DNA of 64,000 bases from Thermoanaerobacterium sp. RBIITD (lineage in GTDB: Bacteria > Bacillota > Thermoanaerobacteria > Thermoanaerobacterales > Thermoanaerobacteraceae), in NCBI RefSeq assembly GCF_900205865.1, contig NZ_LT906662.1, positions 2,989,411-3,053,410 of the forward strand, given 5' to 3'. Below, in pieces: positions 46,421 to 56,367 of the stretch. The first letter of the stretch is position 1. Each line of letters starts with the position of its first letter. The translations under genes and the position numbers were made by a program. Under the pieces are notes generated by a model. It was not told the DNA's origin and did no database searches. It was given only the letters and a program-made list of their open reading frames with translations.

Positions 46421-46446
46421 AGTTACTATAATAGGAGGAAAAGATT

Positions 46447-48306
46447 ATGGGAAAAATTATTGGTATTGATCTTGGAACAACTTTTTCATGTGTTGCAGTT
46501 ATGGAAGGTGGGCAACCTACAGTTATTCCAAACTCTGAAGGTGCTCGTACAACGCCATCTGTTGTTGCATTTACAAAGGATGGTGAAAGATTAGTAGGTC
46601 AAGTAGCAAAAAGACAAGCTATTACAAACCCTGAAAAGACTGTTATGTCAATAAAAAGACATATGGGATCAGATTATCGTGTAACGATTGATGGCAAAAG
46701 TTACACTCCACAAGAGATTTCTGCAATGATCTTACAGAAATTAAAAGCAGATGCAGAAGCATATCTTGGAGAAAAGGTAACTGAAGCCGTTATAACAGTA
46801 CCAGCGTATTTTAATGATAGCCAAAGACAGGCAACAAAGGATGCCGGAAGAATTGCGGGACTTGATGTTAAAAGAATTATAAATGAACCAACTGCAGCAT
46901 CTTTGGCGTACGGCCTCGATAAACAAGGCAATCAAAAAATAATGGTATATGACCTTGGTGGTGGTACATTTGATGTATCAATACTTGAAATAGGTGATGG
47001 AGTATTTGAGGTTCTTGCAACAAGCGGAAATAACCACCTTGGTGGTGATGACTTTGACCAGAGAATAATGGATTGGCTTGCAGATAATTTCAAAAAAGAA
47101 TATGGAATTGATTTGAGAAATGATAAAATGGCGATGCAGAGGCTTAAGGATGCAGCTGAAAAAGCAAAAATCGAGCTTTCTTCGGCGACAACTGCCAACA
47201 TAAATTTACCATTTATAACAGCAGATGCCACAGGCCCAAAACATATAGATGTTAACCTTACAAGGGCAAAGTTTGAAGAGCTTATAACAGATCTCGTTGA
47301 GTCAACTGTAGAACCTGTAAACCGTGCTTTAAGTGATGCTAAGTTGAAACCATCAGATATTGATAAGGTACTTTTAGTTGGTGGATCTACAAGAGTTCCA
47401 TTTGTACAAGAGACTGTGAAAAGGATAATGGGAAAAGAACCACATAAAGGAATTAACCCTGATGAATGTGTTGCAATTGGTGCTGCAATACAAGGTGGTG
47501 TTCTTGGCGGTGAAGTAAAAGACGTCCTATTACTAGATGTTACACCATTATCGCTTGGTATTGAGACACTAGGTGGTGTATTTACGAAATTGATAGATAG
47601 AAACACGACAATACCGACAAAGAAGAGTCAAATTTTCTCTACAGCTGCGGATGGACAGACGTCAGTTGAGATTCATGTCTTACAAGGTGAAAGGCCAATG
47701 GCCCGTGACAATAAAACACTTGGAAGATTTACATTAACAGGTATTCCACCAGCACCAAGAGGTGTACCACAAATAGAGGTAACATTTGATATTGACGCAA
47801 ATGGTATTGTCCATGTATCTGCAAAAGATTTAGGTACAGGTAAATCACAGAATATAACTATTACTTCATCTACAAATCTCAGTAACGATGAGATTGAAAG
47901 AATGATGAATGAAGCAAAACAGCATGAAAAAGAAGATAAAAAGAGGAAAGAAGAGATTGAAGTAAGAAATAATGCAGATTCGTTGATATATCAAACAGAA
48001 AAGACAATGAAAGATCTAGGAGACAAGATGACACAACAAGAAAAAGATGATATAAATAAAGAAATAGCTAATGTAAGAAAGACTCTTGAAGGCAATGATA
48101 TTGATGCGATTAAAAATGCAACGGAAAAATTATCGCAAGCATTTTACAGTGTTTCATCTCGTATTTATCAACAAGCAGGCGGTTCTGGACAATCCGCCAA
48201 TGCAAGCCAGACCGGCGGAAATACAGGAAACAATGGTGGAACTAATAAAGATAATGTATATGATGCAGACTATAAAATGGAGAACGACAATCAAGAGAAT
48301 AAATAA
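46447..48306 (+). CDS. dnaK: Chaperone DnaK (Hsp70)
   Basis: DnaK is the ATP-driven Hsp70 chaperone. The 619-residue protein begins [20 protein letters not shown], has [57 protein letters not shown], the substrate domain with [20 protein letters not shown], and a C-terminal lid ending in a Gly/Asn/Gln-rich tail. It uses the short Gram-positive form of the nucleotide-binding domain. TATAGGAGG precedes the ATG. Its heat regulation comes from the CIRCE site upstream of hrcA. Confidence 0.98.
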   Translation: MGKIIGIDLGTTFSCVAVMEGGQPTVIPNSEGARTTPSVVAFTKDGERLVGQVAKRQAITNPEKTVMSIKRHMGSDYRVTIDGKSYTPQEISAMILQKLKADAEAYLGEKVTEAVITVPAYFNDSQRQATKDAGRIAGLDVKRIINEPTAASLAYGLDKQGNQKIMVYDLGGGTFDVSILEIGDGVFEVLATSGNNHLGGDDFDQRIMDWLADNFKKEYGIDLRNDKMAMQRLKDAAEKAKIELSSATTANINLPFITADATGPKHIDVNLTRAKFEELITDLVESTVEPVNRALSDAKLKPSDIDKVLLVGGSTRVPFVQETVKRIMGKEPHKGINPDECVAIGAAIQGGVLGGEVKDVLLLDVTPLSLGIETLGGVFTKLIDRNTTIPTKKSQIFSTAADGQTSVEIHVLQGERPMARDNKTLGRFTLTGIPPAPRGVPQIEVTFDIDANGIVHVSAKDLGTGKSQNITITSSTNLSNDEIERMMNEAKQHEKEDKKRKEEIEVRNNADSLIYQTEKTMKDLGDKMTQQEKDDINKEIANVRKTLEGNDIDAIKNATEKLSQAFYSVSSRIYQQAGGSGQSANASQTGGNTGNNGGTNKDNVYDADYKMENDNQENK

Positions 48307-48330
48307 GAACCAGGTATATCCTGGTTCTCA
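48305..48330 (+). terminator. Hairpin between dnaK and dnaJ
   Basis: GAACCAGG (48307-48314) pairs with CCTGGTTC (48320-48327) right after the dnaK stop. There is no T-tract, so it more likely sets message stability or attenuates dnaJ relative to dnaK. Confidence 0.6.
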
Positions 48331-48357
48331 TTCATGTATGAAGGGCAGGTGAAGTAG

Positions 48358-49500
48358 ATGGCAAAAGACTATTATGAGATTCTCGGGCTTGATAAAAATG
48401 CTACAGAAGATGATATTAAAAAAGCGTATAGAACACTAGCAAAAAAATATCATCCAGATCTAAATCCAGGCAACAAAGAGGCTGAACAAAAATTTAAAGA
48501 GATTAATGAGGCATATCAAATTTTGTCAGATCCTCAAAAGAAAGCGCAATATGACCAATTTGGTGATGCCGCTTTTAATCAAGGCGGATTTAACCAAGGG
48601 GATTTTGGCGGATTTGGTGGTTTTGGACAAGGAGGATTTGACTTTGGAGGGTTTGGAGACATTTTTGGAGATGTTTTTGGAGATATCTTTGGCGGTAGTA
48701 GTAGAAGAAAAACAGGCCCTCAAAGAGGAAATGATATAAGATTAAATCTTTCCTTGACATTTGAAGAAGCTGCATTTGGTGTTGAAAAAGAGATTGAAGT
48801 TGAGAGGTACGAAAAATGTGATAAGTGTAAAGGAACTGGTGCAAATCCAGGCACTAAACCTGAGGTATGCCCAGAATGTCATGGAAGTGGCGAAGTAAGA
48901 ATTACGCAAAATACACCATTTGGCAGGATAGTTAATGTCAGAACATGTCCAAAATGCCATGGTGAAGGTAATATAATTAAAAACCCTTGCACATACTGCC
49001 GCGGTACGGGAAAAGTAAGAAAGACAAGAAAGATAAAAGTCAACATCCCTGCGGGAATAGATGATGGACAGATGGTATCATTAAGAGGTGAAGGTGAGCC
49101 CGGTGAAAGAGGCGGTGCAAAAGGTGATTTATTTATTGTAATAAATATTAAACCACATAAAATATTTAAACGTGATGGCTTCAACGTCTTGCTAAAAATG
49201 CCTATTAGCTTTACTGAAGCGGCACTTGGTGCTGAAGTAGAAGTACCAACCCTTGATGGAAAGGCAATTTATAATATTCCTGCTGGAACACAGACAGGAA
49301 CAGTGTTTAGATTAAGAAATAGAGGAATACCACATATTAATGGAAGAGGACGTGGAGACGAATTTGTTGAAGTTTATGTGGAGGTTCCTAAAAAACTAAC
49401 TGAAAGACAAAAAGAGCTCTTAAGGGAGTTTGAAAAGCTAAGCAATGAGAATAATGGTAAGTCATTTTTTCAAAAAGTAAGAGATGCTTTTGGAGCATAA
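48358..49500 (+). CDS. dnaJ: Chaperone DnaJ (Hsp40)
   Basis: DnaJ brings substrates to DnaK and triggers its ATPase. The 380-residue protein has a J domain (residues 1-70) with the HPD motif in [19 protein letters not shown], a Gly/Phe-rich linker ([20 protein letters not shown]), four CxxCxGxG zinc repeats ([32 protein letters not shown]; about 147-215) and a C-terminal substrate domain. It is complete, and lies 51 bases after dnaK behind a hairpin. Confidence 0.98.
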   Translation: MAKDYYEILGLDKNATEDDIKKAYRTLAKKYHPDLNPGNKEAEQKFKEINEAYQILSDPQKKAQYDQFGDAAFNQGGFNQGDFGGFGGFGQGGFDFGGFGDIFGDVFGDIFGGSSRRKTGPQRGNDIRLNLSLTFEEAAFGVEKEIEVERYEKCDKCKGTGANPGTKPEVCPECHGSGEVRITQNTPFGRIVNVRTCPKCHGEGNIIKNPCTYCRGTGKVRKTRKIKVNIPAGIDDGQMVSLRGEGEPGERGGAKGDLFIVINIKPHKIFKRDGFNVLLKMPISFTEAALGAEVEVPTLDGKAIYNIPAGTQTGTVFRLRNRGIPHINGRGRGDEFVEVYVEVPKKLTERQKELLREFEKLSNENNGKSFFQKVRDAFGA

Positions 49501-49519
49501 ATATAAAAGGGTGATGTGA

Positions 49520-50446
49520 TTGAAGTGGCTTGAAGTAAAAGTAACCACAACTATAGAGGCGGAAGAAGCTGTAACAAATATAATGCACGAAGCGGGTGCT
49601 GGTGGTGTCGTAATAAATGATCCAAATGACATAAAAATGCTTAACGGCGAAAGTGAATGGGATTATATAGATTCTAAGATGATAGATGACAGCAACAAAG
49701 TAGTTATATCTGCTTATTTTCCTATATTGCTTGATACAATAGATAAAGTAGGCCTTATTAGGGACAGAATAGTAGGGCTTAAGGAATTTAATCTTGATAT
49801 AGGTGAATTTACTTTTGAAACATCCGAAGTAGACGATAATGATTGGGCTAATAGTTGGAAAAAGTATTTTAAACCAATTAGAATAGGTAAAAGAATTGTA
49901 ATTAAACCTTCATGGGAAAATTATAATCCTATGAAAGAAGATATAATTGTAGAATTGGATCCAGGAATGGCTTTTGGTACCGGGACACATGAGACAACAA
50001 AATTGTGTATAGAATATCTCGAAGAAAATTTAAAACCTGGTGATACAGTATTTGACATTGGCTGTGGTTCTGGAATATTATCAATCGTAAGTTCAAAACT
50101 TGGTGCAAAAAATGTTTATGCTGTTGATATAGATGATGTGGCTGTTAAAGTAGCATCTTTAAATGTCAAGCTTAATAATGTTTCAAATGTTGAGGTATTT
50201 AAGAGCGACATTTTGAATAATTTAACAGGAAAAGCTGATATTATTGTTGCAAATATAATCGCAGATATTATTATTAAAGCAACAAATGACATTTTTGAGC
50301 ATCTTGTCGATAAAGGGATATTTATTTCAAGTGGTATTATTAAAGATAGAAAAGACGATGTTTTATTGACTATTAATAAATATTTTGATATTTTAGATAT
50401 AAAAGAAGATGGTGAATGGATTGCTATTCTGTCTAGGAAAAAGTGA
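49520..50446 (+). CDS. prmA: Ribosomal protein L11 methyltransferase
   Basis: PrmA methylates lysines and the N-terminus of ribosomal protein L11 with SAM. The 308-residue protein starts KWLEVKVTTTIEAEEAVTNI, has the substrate-recognition linker PGMAFGTGTHETTKLCIEYL, the SAM motif VFDIGCGSGILSIVSSKLGA near residue 180, and ADIIVANIIADIIIKA. The start is TTG 49520, with AAGGGTGATG just upstream. In Firmicutes the order dnaJ-prmA-rsmE is common, so cotranscription with the heat-shock operon is likely. Confidence 0.95.
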   Translation: MKWLEVKVTTTIEAEEAVTNIMHEAGAGGVVINDPNDIKMLNGESEWDYIDSKMIDDSNKVVISAYFPILLDTIDKVGLIRDRIVGLKEFNLDIGEFTFETSEVDDNDWANSWKKYFKPIRIGKRIVIKPSWENYNPMKEDIIVELDPGMAFGTGTHETTKLCIEYLEENLKPGDTVFDIGCGSGILSIVSSKLGAKNVYAVDIDDVAVKVASLNVKLNNVSNVEVFKSDILNNLTGKADIIVANIIADIIIKATNDIFEHLVDKGIFISSGIIKDRKDDVLLTINKYFDILDIKEDGEWIAILSRKK

Positions 50447-50451
50447 TTTGA

Positions 50452-51189
50452 ATGAGGAAAATTTTTATCAAAAATAGGGATATTGACGATGGAATCGTAA
50501 AAATAATAGGCGATGATGCGCACCATATTATTCATGTTTTAAGGTTAAAACCAGGTGCAAATTTATTGCTATCTGACGGTATGCTTCAATATTCAGCTTT
50601 GATTGATAGTATTAATAAATCATCGGTTATCTTAAAAATAATGAATATACATGATGAAGATGTAGAAAGTCCTATTAATATAACTTTATATCAAGGATTA
50701 CCTAAATCAGATAAAATGGACTTTATAATACAAAAATGTACTGAGATAGGTGTTAAACGGTTTGTACCGCTAGAAACCAAATATTCTTTGATTAAAATTA
50801 AAGAAAAAAATATTGAAAACAAAATTAATAGATGGCAAAAAATCTCACATGAGGCATCAAAGCAATCGGGCAGATCTGTCGTGCCCGATGTTTTAATGCC
50901 CATAGATTTTAAAGAATCTTTAAAGGGTATTTGTGATTACGATTTATCTATAATACCATATGAGAAAGAAAAAAGATTGGGATTAAAAGATATATTAAAG
51001 GAATATAAACAAGCAAAAAATATAAGTGTATTTATTGGGCCTGAAGGAGGGTTTTCTGATGATGAAATAAATACAGCCATCGAATGTGGTATTAAACCTG
51101 TTACATTAGGACCGCGTATTCTTAGAACAGAAACTGCAGGTATTGTAACTTGCTCTATAATATTATATGAGCTAGGCGATTTGGGGTAG
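50452..51189 (+). CDS. rsmE: 16S rRNA (uridine1498-N3) methyltransferase
   Basis: RsmE methylates U1498 of 16S rRNA. The 245-residue SPOUT-type protein has an N-terminal PUA-like part with GDDAHHIIHVLRLKPGANLL and, at the C-terminus, the knot motifs FIGPEGGFSDDEINTAIECG and VTLGPRILRTETAGIVTC. It starts 5 bases after prmA and ends 10 before mtaB. Confidence 0.95.
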   Translation: MRKIFIKNRDIDDGIVKIIGDDAHHIIHVLRLKPGANLLLSDGMLQYSALIDSINKSSVILKIMNIHDEDVESPINITLYQGLPKSDKMDFIIQKCTEIGVKRFVPLETKYSLIKIKEKNIENKINRWQKISHEASKQSGRSVVPDVLMPIDFKESLKGICDYDLSIIPYEKEKRLGLKDILKEYKQAKNISVFIGPEGGFSDDEINTAIECGIKPVTLGPRILRTETAGIVTCSIILYELGDLG

Positions 51190-51199
51190 GAGGTTATTA

Positions 51200-52513
51200 A
51201 TGAAAAGAATAGCGTTTCACACATTGGGATGTAAGGTAAATCAGTATGAGACTGAAGCAATGATTGAAATATTTAAAAATTCAGGATATGAAATTGTTGA
51301 CTTCAATGATGTTGCCGATGTATATGTGATTAATACTTGTACTGTAACAGGCAGAGGTGATATGAAATCTAGGCAAGAAATAAGAAAAGCCAAAAGATTA
51401 AATCCGAAATCTGTTATAGCTGTTGTTGGTTGTTATTCGCAAGTTGCTTCAAAAGAAGTATTACAAATTCCAGAAGTAAATATTGTTGCCGGTACAAAAA
51501 ATAAAGGCGATCTTGTAAATCTAGTAGAACGAATAAAGATTGATAATGAAACAAAATTAAATGCGGTGGAAGATATATCAAAGGATACAAGCTTTGAAGA
51601 ATTAAAAATATCCGCTCAGTTAGGTCACACGAGAGCATATTTAAAAATTCAAGACGGATGTAATCAATATTGCACATATTGCATTATACCATATGCAAGA
51701 GGGCCTGTTAGAAGTAGAAATCCAGAAAATATTTTAGATGAAGTTAAGAGGCTCCGCGATAAAGGCTATAAAGAGATTGTGCTTACTGGTATTCATGTGG
51801 CATCATATGGTAAAGACCTTGGAAATCTTAATTTACTTGATATAATAAAGATGGTCCACGATGTAGATGGGATTGAAAGAATAAGGATGAGTTCTATAGA
51901 ACCTACATTTTTAACAGAGGATTTCATAAAAGAGGTTTCGAAGCTTCCGAAATTTTGCAGACATTATCATGTATCATTGCAAAGTGGTTCAGATAATACA
52001 TTAAGAAGAATGGGACGAAGATATACGACAAGCGAATATAGGGATATAATAGAAAGAATTAGAAAATATATTAACGATGTTGCTATAACAACTGATGTAA
52101 TGGTTGGTTTTCCAGGTGAAACAGATGAAGAATTTAATGAGACATATGAGTTCTTAAAAGAAATAGAATTTAGTAAAATGCATGTATTTAAGTATTCAAA
52201 AAGAAAAGGGACAAAAGCCGCCGCATATCCAAAACAAGTTAAAAACGCTATTAAAGAAGAGAGAAGTAAATTATTAATTAAACTTTCAGAAAAGAACGAA
52301 GCTAAATTTTACAAAAAATTTATTAATAAAATTATGAATGTTTTGTTTGAACAACGAGTCAAAGATATGGATGATTATGTTGAAGGACTTACTGACAACT
52401 ATATAAGAGTGGCAGTTAAATCTGATTTAAGTATTAAAAACAAAATTTTGCCTGTAAAATTTAATGAACTAAAAAAAGATTTAGTAATTGGAGAAATTGT
52501 TGAAGGAATATAG
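51200..52513 (+). CDS. mtaB: tRNA t6A37 methylthiotransferase MtaB
   Basis: MtaB is a radical SAM enzyme that adds a methylthio group to t6A37 of tRNA to give ms2t6A. The 437-residue protein has the N-terminal MTTase domain with FHTLGCKVNQYETEAMIEIF, VINTCTVTGRGDMKSRQEIR and VVGCYSQVA (three cluster Cys), the radical SAM motif IQDGCNQYCTYCIIPYARGP near residue 150, and a C-terminal TRAM-like domain. HTLGCKVNQYE distinguishes MtaB from MiaB. GTAGGAGG precedes the ATG. Confidence 0.94.
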   Translation: MKRIAFHTLGCKVNQYETEAMIEIFKNSGYEIVDFNDVADVYVINTCTVTGRGDMKSRQEIRKAKRLNPKSVIAVVGCYSQVASKEVLQIPEVNIVAGTKNKGDLVNLVERIKIDNETKLNAVEDISKDTSFEELKISAQLGHTRAYLKIQDGCNQYCTYCIIPYARGPVRSRNPENILDEVKRLRDKGYKEIVLTGIHVASYGKDLGNLNLLDIIKMVHDVDGIERIRMSSIEPTFLTEDFIKEVSKLPKFCRHYHVSLQSGSDNTLRRMGRRYTTSEYRDIIERIRKYINDVAITTDVMVGFPGETDEEFNETYEFLKEIEFSKMHVFKYSKRKGTKAAAYPKQVKNAIKEERSKLLIKLSEKNEAKFYKKFINKIMNVLFEQRVKDMDDYVEGLTDNYIRVAVKSDLSIKNKILPVKFNELKKDLVIGEIVEGI

Positions 52514-52566
52514 GTATATGGTGTAGAATAACTATAAAGGCAATTAATATTTAAGGAGGTGAAAAT

Positions 52567-52911
52567 ATGGAAGATTGTATTTTTTGTAATATTATAAACA
52601 AAAAAATAAATTCGAGTATAGTCTATGAAGATGATTATGTTGTCGCATTTCCAGATATTAATCCGCAAGCTCCTGTACATCTTTTAATAGTTCCGAAAGA
52701 GCATATAAAATCACCGCTTGATATAGGCGAAGATAATAAAGAATTGATTGGACATGTTTATATAGTGGCAAAAAATCTAGCTAAAAAATTTGGCATAGAC
52801 AAAAAAGGTTATAGATTAGTGACAAATTGTGGAAATGATGGTGGCCAAACAGTGCTCCATATTCATTTTCATCTTCTTGGAGGAAGATTTATGACATGGC
52901 CTCCAGGGTAA
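52567..52911 (+). CDS. HIT-family nucleotide-binding protein
   Basis: This 114-residue histidine-triad protein begins DCIFCNIINKKINSSIVYED, where the two Cys resemble the zinc site of Hint-type members, and ends with the catalytic triad in QTVLHIHFHLLGGRFMTWPP. Family members hydrolyse nucleoside phosphoramidates and related adducts. ATTTAAGGAGGTG precedes the ATG. The strong promoter of rpsU begins 4 bases after its stop codon. Confidence 0.93.
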   Translation: MEDCIFCNIINKKINSSIVYEDDYVVAFPDINPQAPVHLLIVPKEHIKSPLDIGEDNKELIGHVYIVAKNLAKKFGIDKKGYRLVTNCGNDGGQTVLHIHFHLLGGRFMTWPPG

Positions 52912-52914
52912 ACA

Positions 52915-52943
52915 TTGACACAATTTGGTTTTAGGATTATAAT
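52915..52943 (+). promoter_or_regulatory. Consensus promoter of rpsU-yqeY
   Basis: TTGACA (52915-52920) and TATAAT (52938-52943) are both perfect and 17 bases apart, directly after the HIT gene. It is one of the strongest-looking promoters in the window, as expected for a ribosomal protein gene. Confidence 0.88.
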
Positions 52944-53021
52944 ATATTAAGATATCCCAATAATAGTCGCAGCAATATACGTAGTTTACATTTGGCAGTT
53001 TATCCGGAGGGAGGGAGATTA

Positions 53022-53207
53022 GTGTCAGAAATCAGGGTTGGAGAAAATGAGTCCCTTGATAATGCATTGAGAAGATTTAAACGGCAGTGCTCAAGAAATG
53101 GAGTCCTTTCAGAATTAAGGAAAAGGGAACATTATGAGAGTCCCAGTGTAAAGCGTAAAAAGAAATCGGAAGCAGCAAGAAAAAGGAAATACAAATTTGG
53201 TAAGTAA
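53022..53207 (+). CDS. rpsU: Ribosomal protein bS21
   Basis: S21 is a small basic protein of the 30S platform. GTG 53022 is chosen because it gives [20 protein letters not shown], the canonical start, and has GGAGGGAGAT upstream; a longer frame from TTG 52992 contains that ribosome site. The 61 residues end in the basic [18 protein letters not shown]. It is followed 12 bases later by yqeY, the usual Firmicute pair. Confidence 0.96.
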   Translation: MSEIRVGENESLDNALRRFKRQCSRNGVLSELRKREHYESPSVKRKKKSEAARKRKYKFGK

Positions 53208-53219
53208 GGAAGTGTATTT

Positions 53220-53663
53220 ATGACCCTAAAAGAGCGAATATATAAGGATATGGTAGAAGCGATGAAGGCTAAGAACGCTTTTAAAAAAAATATATTGAGC
53301 ATGGTTAGGTCTTCTATATTACAGGTAGAGAAAGATACAGGAAAAGAGCTTGATGATGAAGGGGTCATTAATGTAATTTCAAGGGAAATAAAACAGCGAA
53401 AAGAAGTCCTGCCAGAATACGAAAAAGGTGGAAGACAGGATTTAGTTGATAAAGCTAACCGTGAAATTGAAATAATGCTTGATTATATGCCGCAACAACT
53501 TACAGAGGATGAAATAGATGAAATAGTTCGAGGCGTAATTAATGAGATAGGTGCTTTCAATAAAAATGATATTGGCAGAGTAATGAGTAAAGTTATGCCC
53601 TTAGTAAAGGGCAAAGCCGATGGCGGAAAAGTTAAAATGATTGTTTCACAGCATTTACAATAA
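53220..53663 (+). CDS. yqeY: GatB/YqeY domain protein
   Basis: This 147-residue protein is the free-standing YqeY domain, related to the C-terminal tail of GatB, which contacts tRNA in the amidotransferase complex. It reads TLKERIYKDMVEAMKAKNAF, then VISREIKQRKEVLPEYEKGG and DYMPQQLTEDEIDEIVRGVI, and ends with GKADGGKVKMIVSQHL. Its function as a separate protein is not settled. AAGGAAGTG precedes the ATG. A strong terminator follows. Confidence 0.94.
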   Translation: MTLKERIYKDMVEAMKAKNAFKKNILSMVRSSILQVEKDTGKELDDEGVINVISREIKQRKEVLPEYEKGGRQDLVDKANREIEIMLDYMPQQLTEDEIDEIVRGVINEIGAFNKNDIGRVMSKVMPLVKGKADGGKVKMIVSQHLQ

Positions 53664-53664
53664 T

Positions 53665-53703
53665 AAAAAACTTGATACTTTTACGGTATCAAGTTTTTTA
53701 TTA
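53665..53703 (+). terminator. Terminator after yqeY
   Basis: AAAAAACTTGATAC (53665-53678) pairs with GTATCAAGTTTTTT from 53686. It is a perfect stem with a built-in T-tract. Confidence 0.9.
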
Positions 53704-53776
53704 TTGTAAAAATGCAAGCAAAAGATTTTTATATTTGATATCCAATACAATCAACAATTAATTAACTTTTTTATGT

Positions 53777-53805
53777 ACGTATGGGAAATCCATACGTTTT
53801 TTGTT
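53777..53805 (+). terminator. Second terminator-like hairpin before yqfC
   Basis: ACGTATGG (53777-53784) pairs with CCATACGT (53790-53797) around GAAAT, followed by TTTTTGTTTTT. It backs up the yqeY terminator. The yqfC promoter should lie between it and 53860, but I cannot place sigma-E boxes with confidence. Confidence 0.75.
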
Positions 53806-53877
53806 TTTCATTATACCATTTCATATAGAATGTTTTTATCTTCTTCCACATAAAATTTATGGGAGGGAGGCTCTATT

Positions 53878-54150
53878 ATGAAGTCAAATACCATAAAAGA
53901 AGGAATTCTGAATCTTGTAGATTTTCCAAAGGAGGTATTATTAAACCTCCCTAAAATAACCGTAATAGGCAATACACAGGTTACTGTTGAAAATCATAAA
54001 GGTATTATTGAATACATACCTGAAAGGATTAGAATCAATTCAACAATAGGAATGATTAGAATTTGTGGTAAAAATATGGTTATAAATTCTGTCATGACAG
54101 AAATAATTGTTGTGACAGGTAAGATAGTAAGTATTGAGATTCTTGTTTAA
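53878..54150 (+). CDS. yqfC: Sporulation protein YqfC (YabP/YqfC family)
   Basis: This 90-residue all-beta protein matches YqfC: LNLVDFPKEVLLNLPKITVI, VTVENHKGIIEYIPERIRIN and a C-terminal strand VTGKIVSIEILV. The gene is sigma-E controlled in Bacillus; its exact role in the mother cell is unknown. GGGAGGGAGG precedes the ATG. It starts a unit with yqfD, 24 bases on. Confidence 0.9.
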   Translation: MKSNTIKEGILNLVDFPKEVLLNLPKITVIGNTQVTVENHKGIIEYIPERIRINSTIGMIRICGKNMVINSVMTEIIVVTGKIVSIEILV

Positions 54151-54174
54151 AAATCAGTATGAGGAGGTATATAC

Positions 54175-55380
54175 TTGCTTGCAATAAAGTTGTGGAATTT
54201 TTTTAAAGGGTATGCTATTATAAAAGTTGAAGGTTTATCAATAGAAAAGTTTATAAACCTTGTTATATCAAAAAATATATATATTTGGGATGTTGAAAGA
54301 ATAGGATTTACTACTATAATTGCAAAAATAAGTTTAAAAGGTTTTAAATTACTTCAACCATATACAAGGATCACAAATTGCAAAGTGTCAATTGTTGAGA
54401 AAAGAGGTTTACCTTTTATTATATTATACTTGAAAAGGCGAAGAATGTTAGTTGCTGGTGCATTGCTTTGCATGATATTAGCATATGTTTTCTCTATATT
54501 TGTATGGTCTATTGATGTAAAAAGTACAAAAAATATAGATGAGAAGTCTATACTTACGGAATTAAATAAACTTGGACTTAAGGCAGGTGTATCAAAGTCC
54601 TCAATTAATATATCTAAAATTCAGCAACAATTTTTAATAGACATGAAAGATGCGGCATGGATAGGAATAGACTTAAAGGGGACAAAAGCTTTTGTCAAAG
54701 TGATTGAAAAAACATCCCCACCTGTTATTCTGCCTGAAAATGTACCATGCAATATAATAGCAAAAAAAGATGGTATAATATACAAGATGACTGTATTAGA
54801 AGGCGATGCGGTAAAGAAAGTGGGCGAAACGGTAAAAACTGGTGATGTGATTGTTTCAGGCGTCATAGAGAGGCCAAATACAGAAACACGGTTTGCCCAT
54901 TCTAATGGTATAATATTAGGAAGGACATGGTATGAAGGATATGCTGATGTTAATCTAACAAAACAAGAAAATGTAAGAACCGGCAAAGCAAATACAATTA
55001 CAAGAATATCGATAGGTGATAATAATTTAACGCTTTCGCCTAAAAAAATAGATTTTAAAAGTTATGATAAGGAAGAAAAAATGATAACTTCCAATAATTC
55101 ACCAATAAAAATCGTAAGGGAGACATATTATGAAACAATGCCAATAACAAAAAAACTTTCAAGGCAAGAGGCTGAAAAAGTAGCTATAGAAAAAGCTTTA
55201 GAAAACATAAAACCAGCTTTAGGGAAGGATGCAAAAATTGTTAGCAAAAAAGAGAATACTTCAATGATAAATATTAACATTGTTAGAGCTGATATAACAG
55301 TTGAAGTAATAGAAGATATAGGGACACAAGAGAAAATCAATTATAATACGGAGGTAAAAATTGAAAGAAATAACAATTAA
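54175..55380 (+). CDS. yqfD: Sporulation protein YqfD
   Basis: The 401-residue protein has a cytoplasmic N-terminal part (LWNFFKGYAIIKVEGLSIEK), one membrane helix near residue 90 (LVAGALLCMILAYVFSIFVW) and a large outer domain with LNKLGLKAGVSKSSINISKI, AWIGIDLKGTKAFVKVIEKT and GIILGRTWYEG. This matches YqfD, a mother-cell sporulation protein found in all endospore formers. The start is TTG 54175 after GAGGAGGT. It overlaps phoH by 20 bases. Confidence 0.92.
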   Translation: MLAIKLWNFFKGYAIIKVEGLSIEKFINLVISKNIYIWDVERIGFTTIIAKISLKGFKLLQPYTRITNCKVSIVEKRGLPFIILYLKRRRMLVAGALLCMILAYVFSIFVWSIDVKSTKNIDEKSILTELNKLGLKAGVSKSSINISKIQQQFLIDMKDAAWIGIDLKGTKAFVKVIEKTSPPVILPENVPCNIIAKKDGIIYKMTVLEGDAVKKVGETVKTGDVIVSGVIERPNTETRFAHSNGIILGRTWYEGYADVNLTKQENVRTGKANTITRISIGDNNLTLSPKKIDFKSYDKEEKMITSNNSPIKIVRETYYETMPITKKLSRQEAEKVAIEKALENIKPALGKDAKIVSKKENTSMININIVRADITVEVIEDIGTQEKINYNTEVKIERNNN

Positions 55381-56362
55381 TATCAATAACATTGAACAAG
55401 CTGCAAATCTATTTGGTAAGTTTGATGAGAATATAAAATTGATAGAAGAGGGAATGGATGTAAAGATAATTGTTAGAGATGATATGATAAAGATAAGCGG
55501 TGAAGAAAATAATGTTAATGCGGCGGAGAAGGTCTTTAATGAGCTAATTGATATCATAAATAGCGGCGATATAATAACGCCGCAAAACGTAATGTATGCG
55601 ATGAGACTCGTCAATATGGGTGAAGAAGAAAAATTGAAGTCAATTTTATCAGATATTGTTTGTATAACGTCAAGAGGTAAGCAGATAAGATGCAAGACAT
55701 ATGGACAAAAGCGATATGTAAATGCCATAAGAAACAATGAGATTGTATTTGGTATCGGTCCAGCTGGTACAGGAAAAACCTATTTGGCAATGGCAATGGC
55801 TGTTACATCACTAAAAAATAAAGAGGTCGGCAGAATAATATTGACAAGACCTGCTGTTGAAGCGGGAGAAAGACTAGGATTTTTGCCAGGTGATTTGCAG
55901 GAAAAAGTTGATCCATATTTAAGACCACTTTATGATGCATTGTATGATATACTTGGTGCTGAGGTTTTTCAAAAGTATATGGATAAAGGTCTAATAGAGG
56001 TTGCGCCACTTGCATATATGAGAGGAAGAACCCTTGATGATTCATTTATTATTCTTGATGAAGCGCAAAATACAACACCTGAGCAGATGAAAATGTTTCT
56101 GACAAGAATTGGTTTTGGTTCAAAAGCTGTTGTAACAGGTGATATTACACAGATAGATTTGCCTAAGGGGAAAAGATCTGGTTTAAAGGATGTAATTGAA
56201 ATTTTGAATGGTATAGATGGTATTGAATTTGTTTTACTAAAAGAGCAGGATGTTATTAGGCATCCACTTGTTGCAAAAATAGTAAAGGCTTATGAAGTAT
56301 ATGAAAAGTCCAAAGAGGATAATAGTGAAATTGATGACAAAAAGTCTTCTTGGGAGGATTAA
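55361..56362 (+). CDS. phoH: PhoH-like ATPase
   Basis: This 333-residue protein has an N-terminal KH-like segment (to about 90), then the PhoH P-loop ATPase domain: GIGPAGTGKTYLAMAMAVTS near residue 128, ILTRPAVEAGERLGFLPGDL, the Walker B FIILDEAQNTTPEQMKMFLT, and VVTGDITQIDLPKGKRSGL. It is linked to RNA metabolism with YbeY and Era, which follow here. The start is TTG 55361 with ACGGAGGT upstream, inside the end of yqfD. Confidence 0.94.
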   Translation: MKEITININNIEQAANLFGKFDENIKLIEEGMDVKIIVRDDMIKISGEENNVNAAEKVFNELIDIINSGDIITPQNVMYAMRLVNMGEEEKLKSILSDIVCITSRGKQIRCKTYGQKRYVNAIRNNEIVFGIGPAGTGKTYLAMAMAVTSLKNKEVGRIILTRPAVEAGERLGFLPGDLQEKVDPYLRPLYDALYDILGAEVFQKYMDKGLIEVAPLAYMRGRTLDDSFIILDEAQNTTPEQMKMFLTRIGFGSKAVVTGDITQIDLPKGKRSGLKDVIEILNGIDGIEFVLLKEQDVIRHPLVAKIVKAYEVYEKSKEDNSEIDDKKSSWED

Positions 56363-56367
56363 ATTTA

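Noticed and set aside
46932-47606. Long minus-strand open frame opposite dnaK
   Set aside because: Antisense shadow of a highly conserved gene; composition is unlike a protein.
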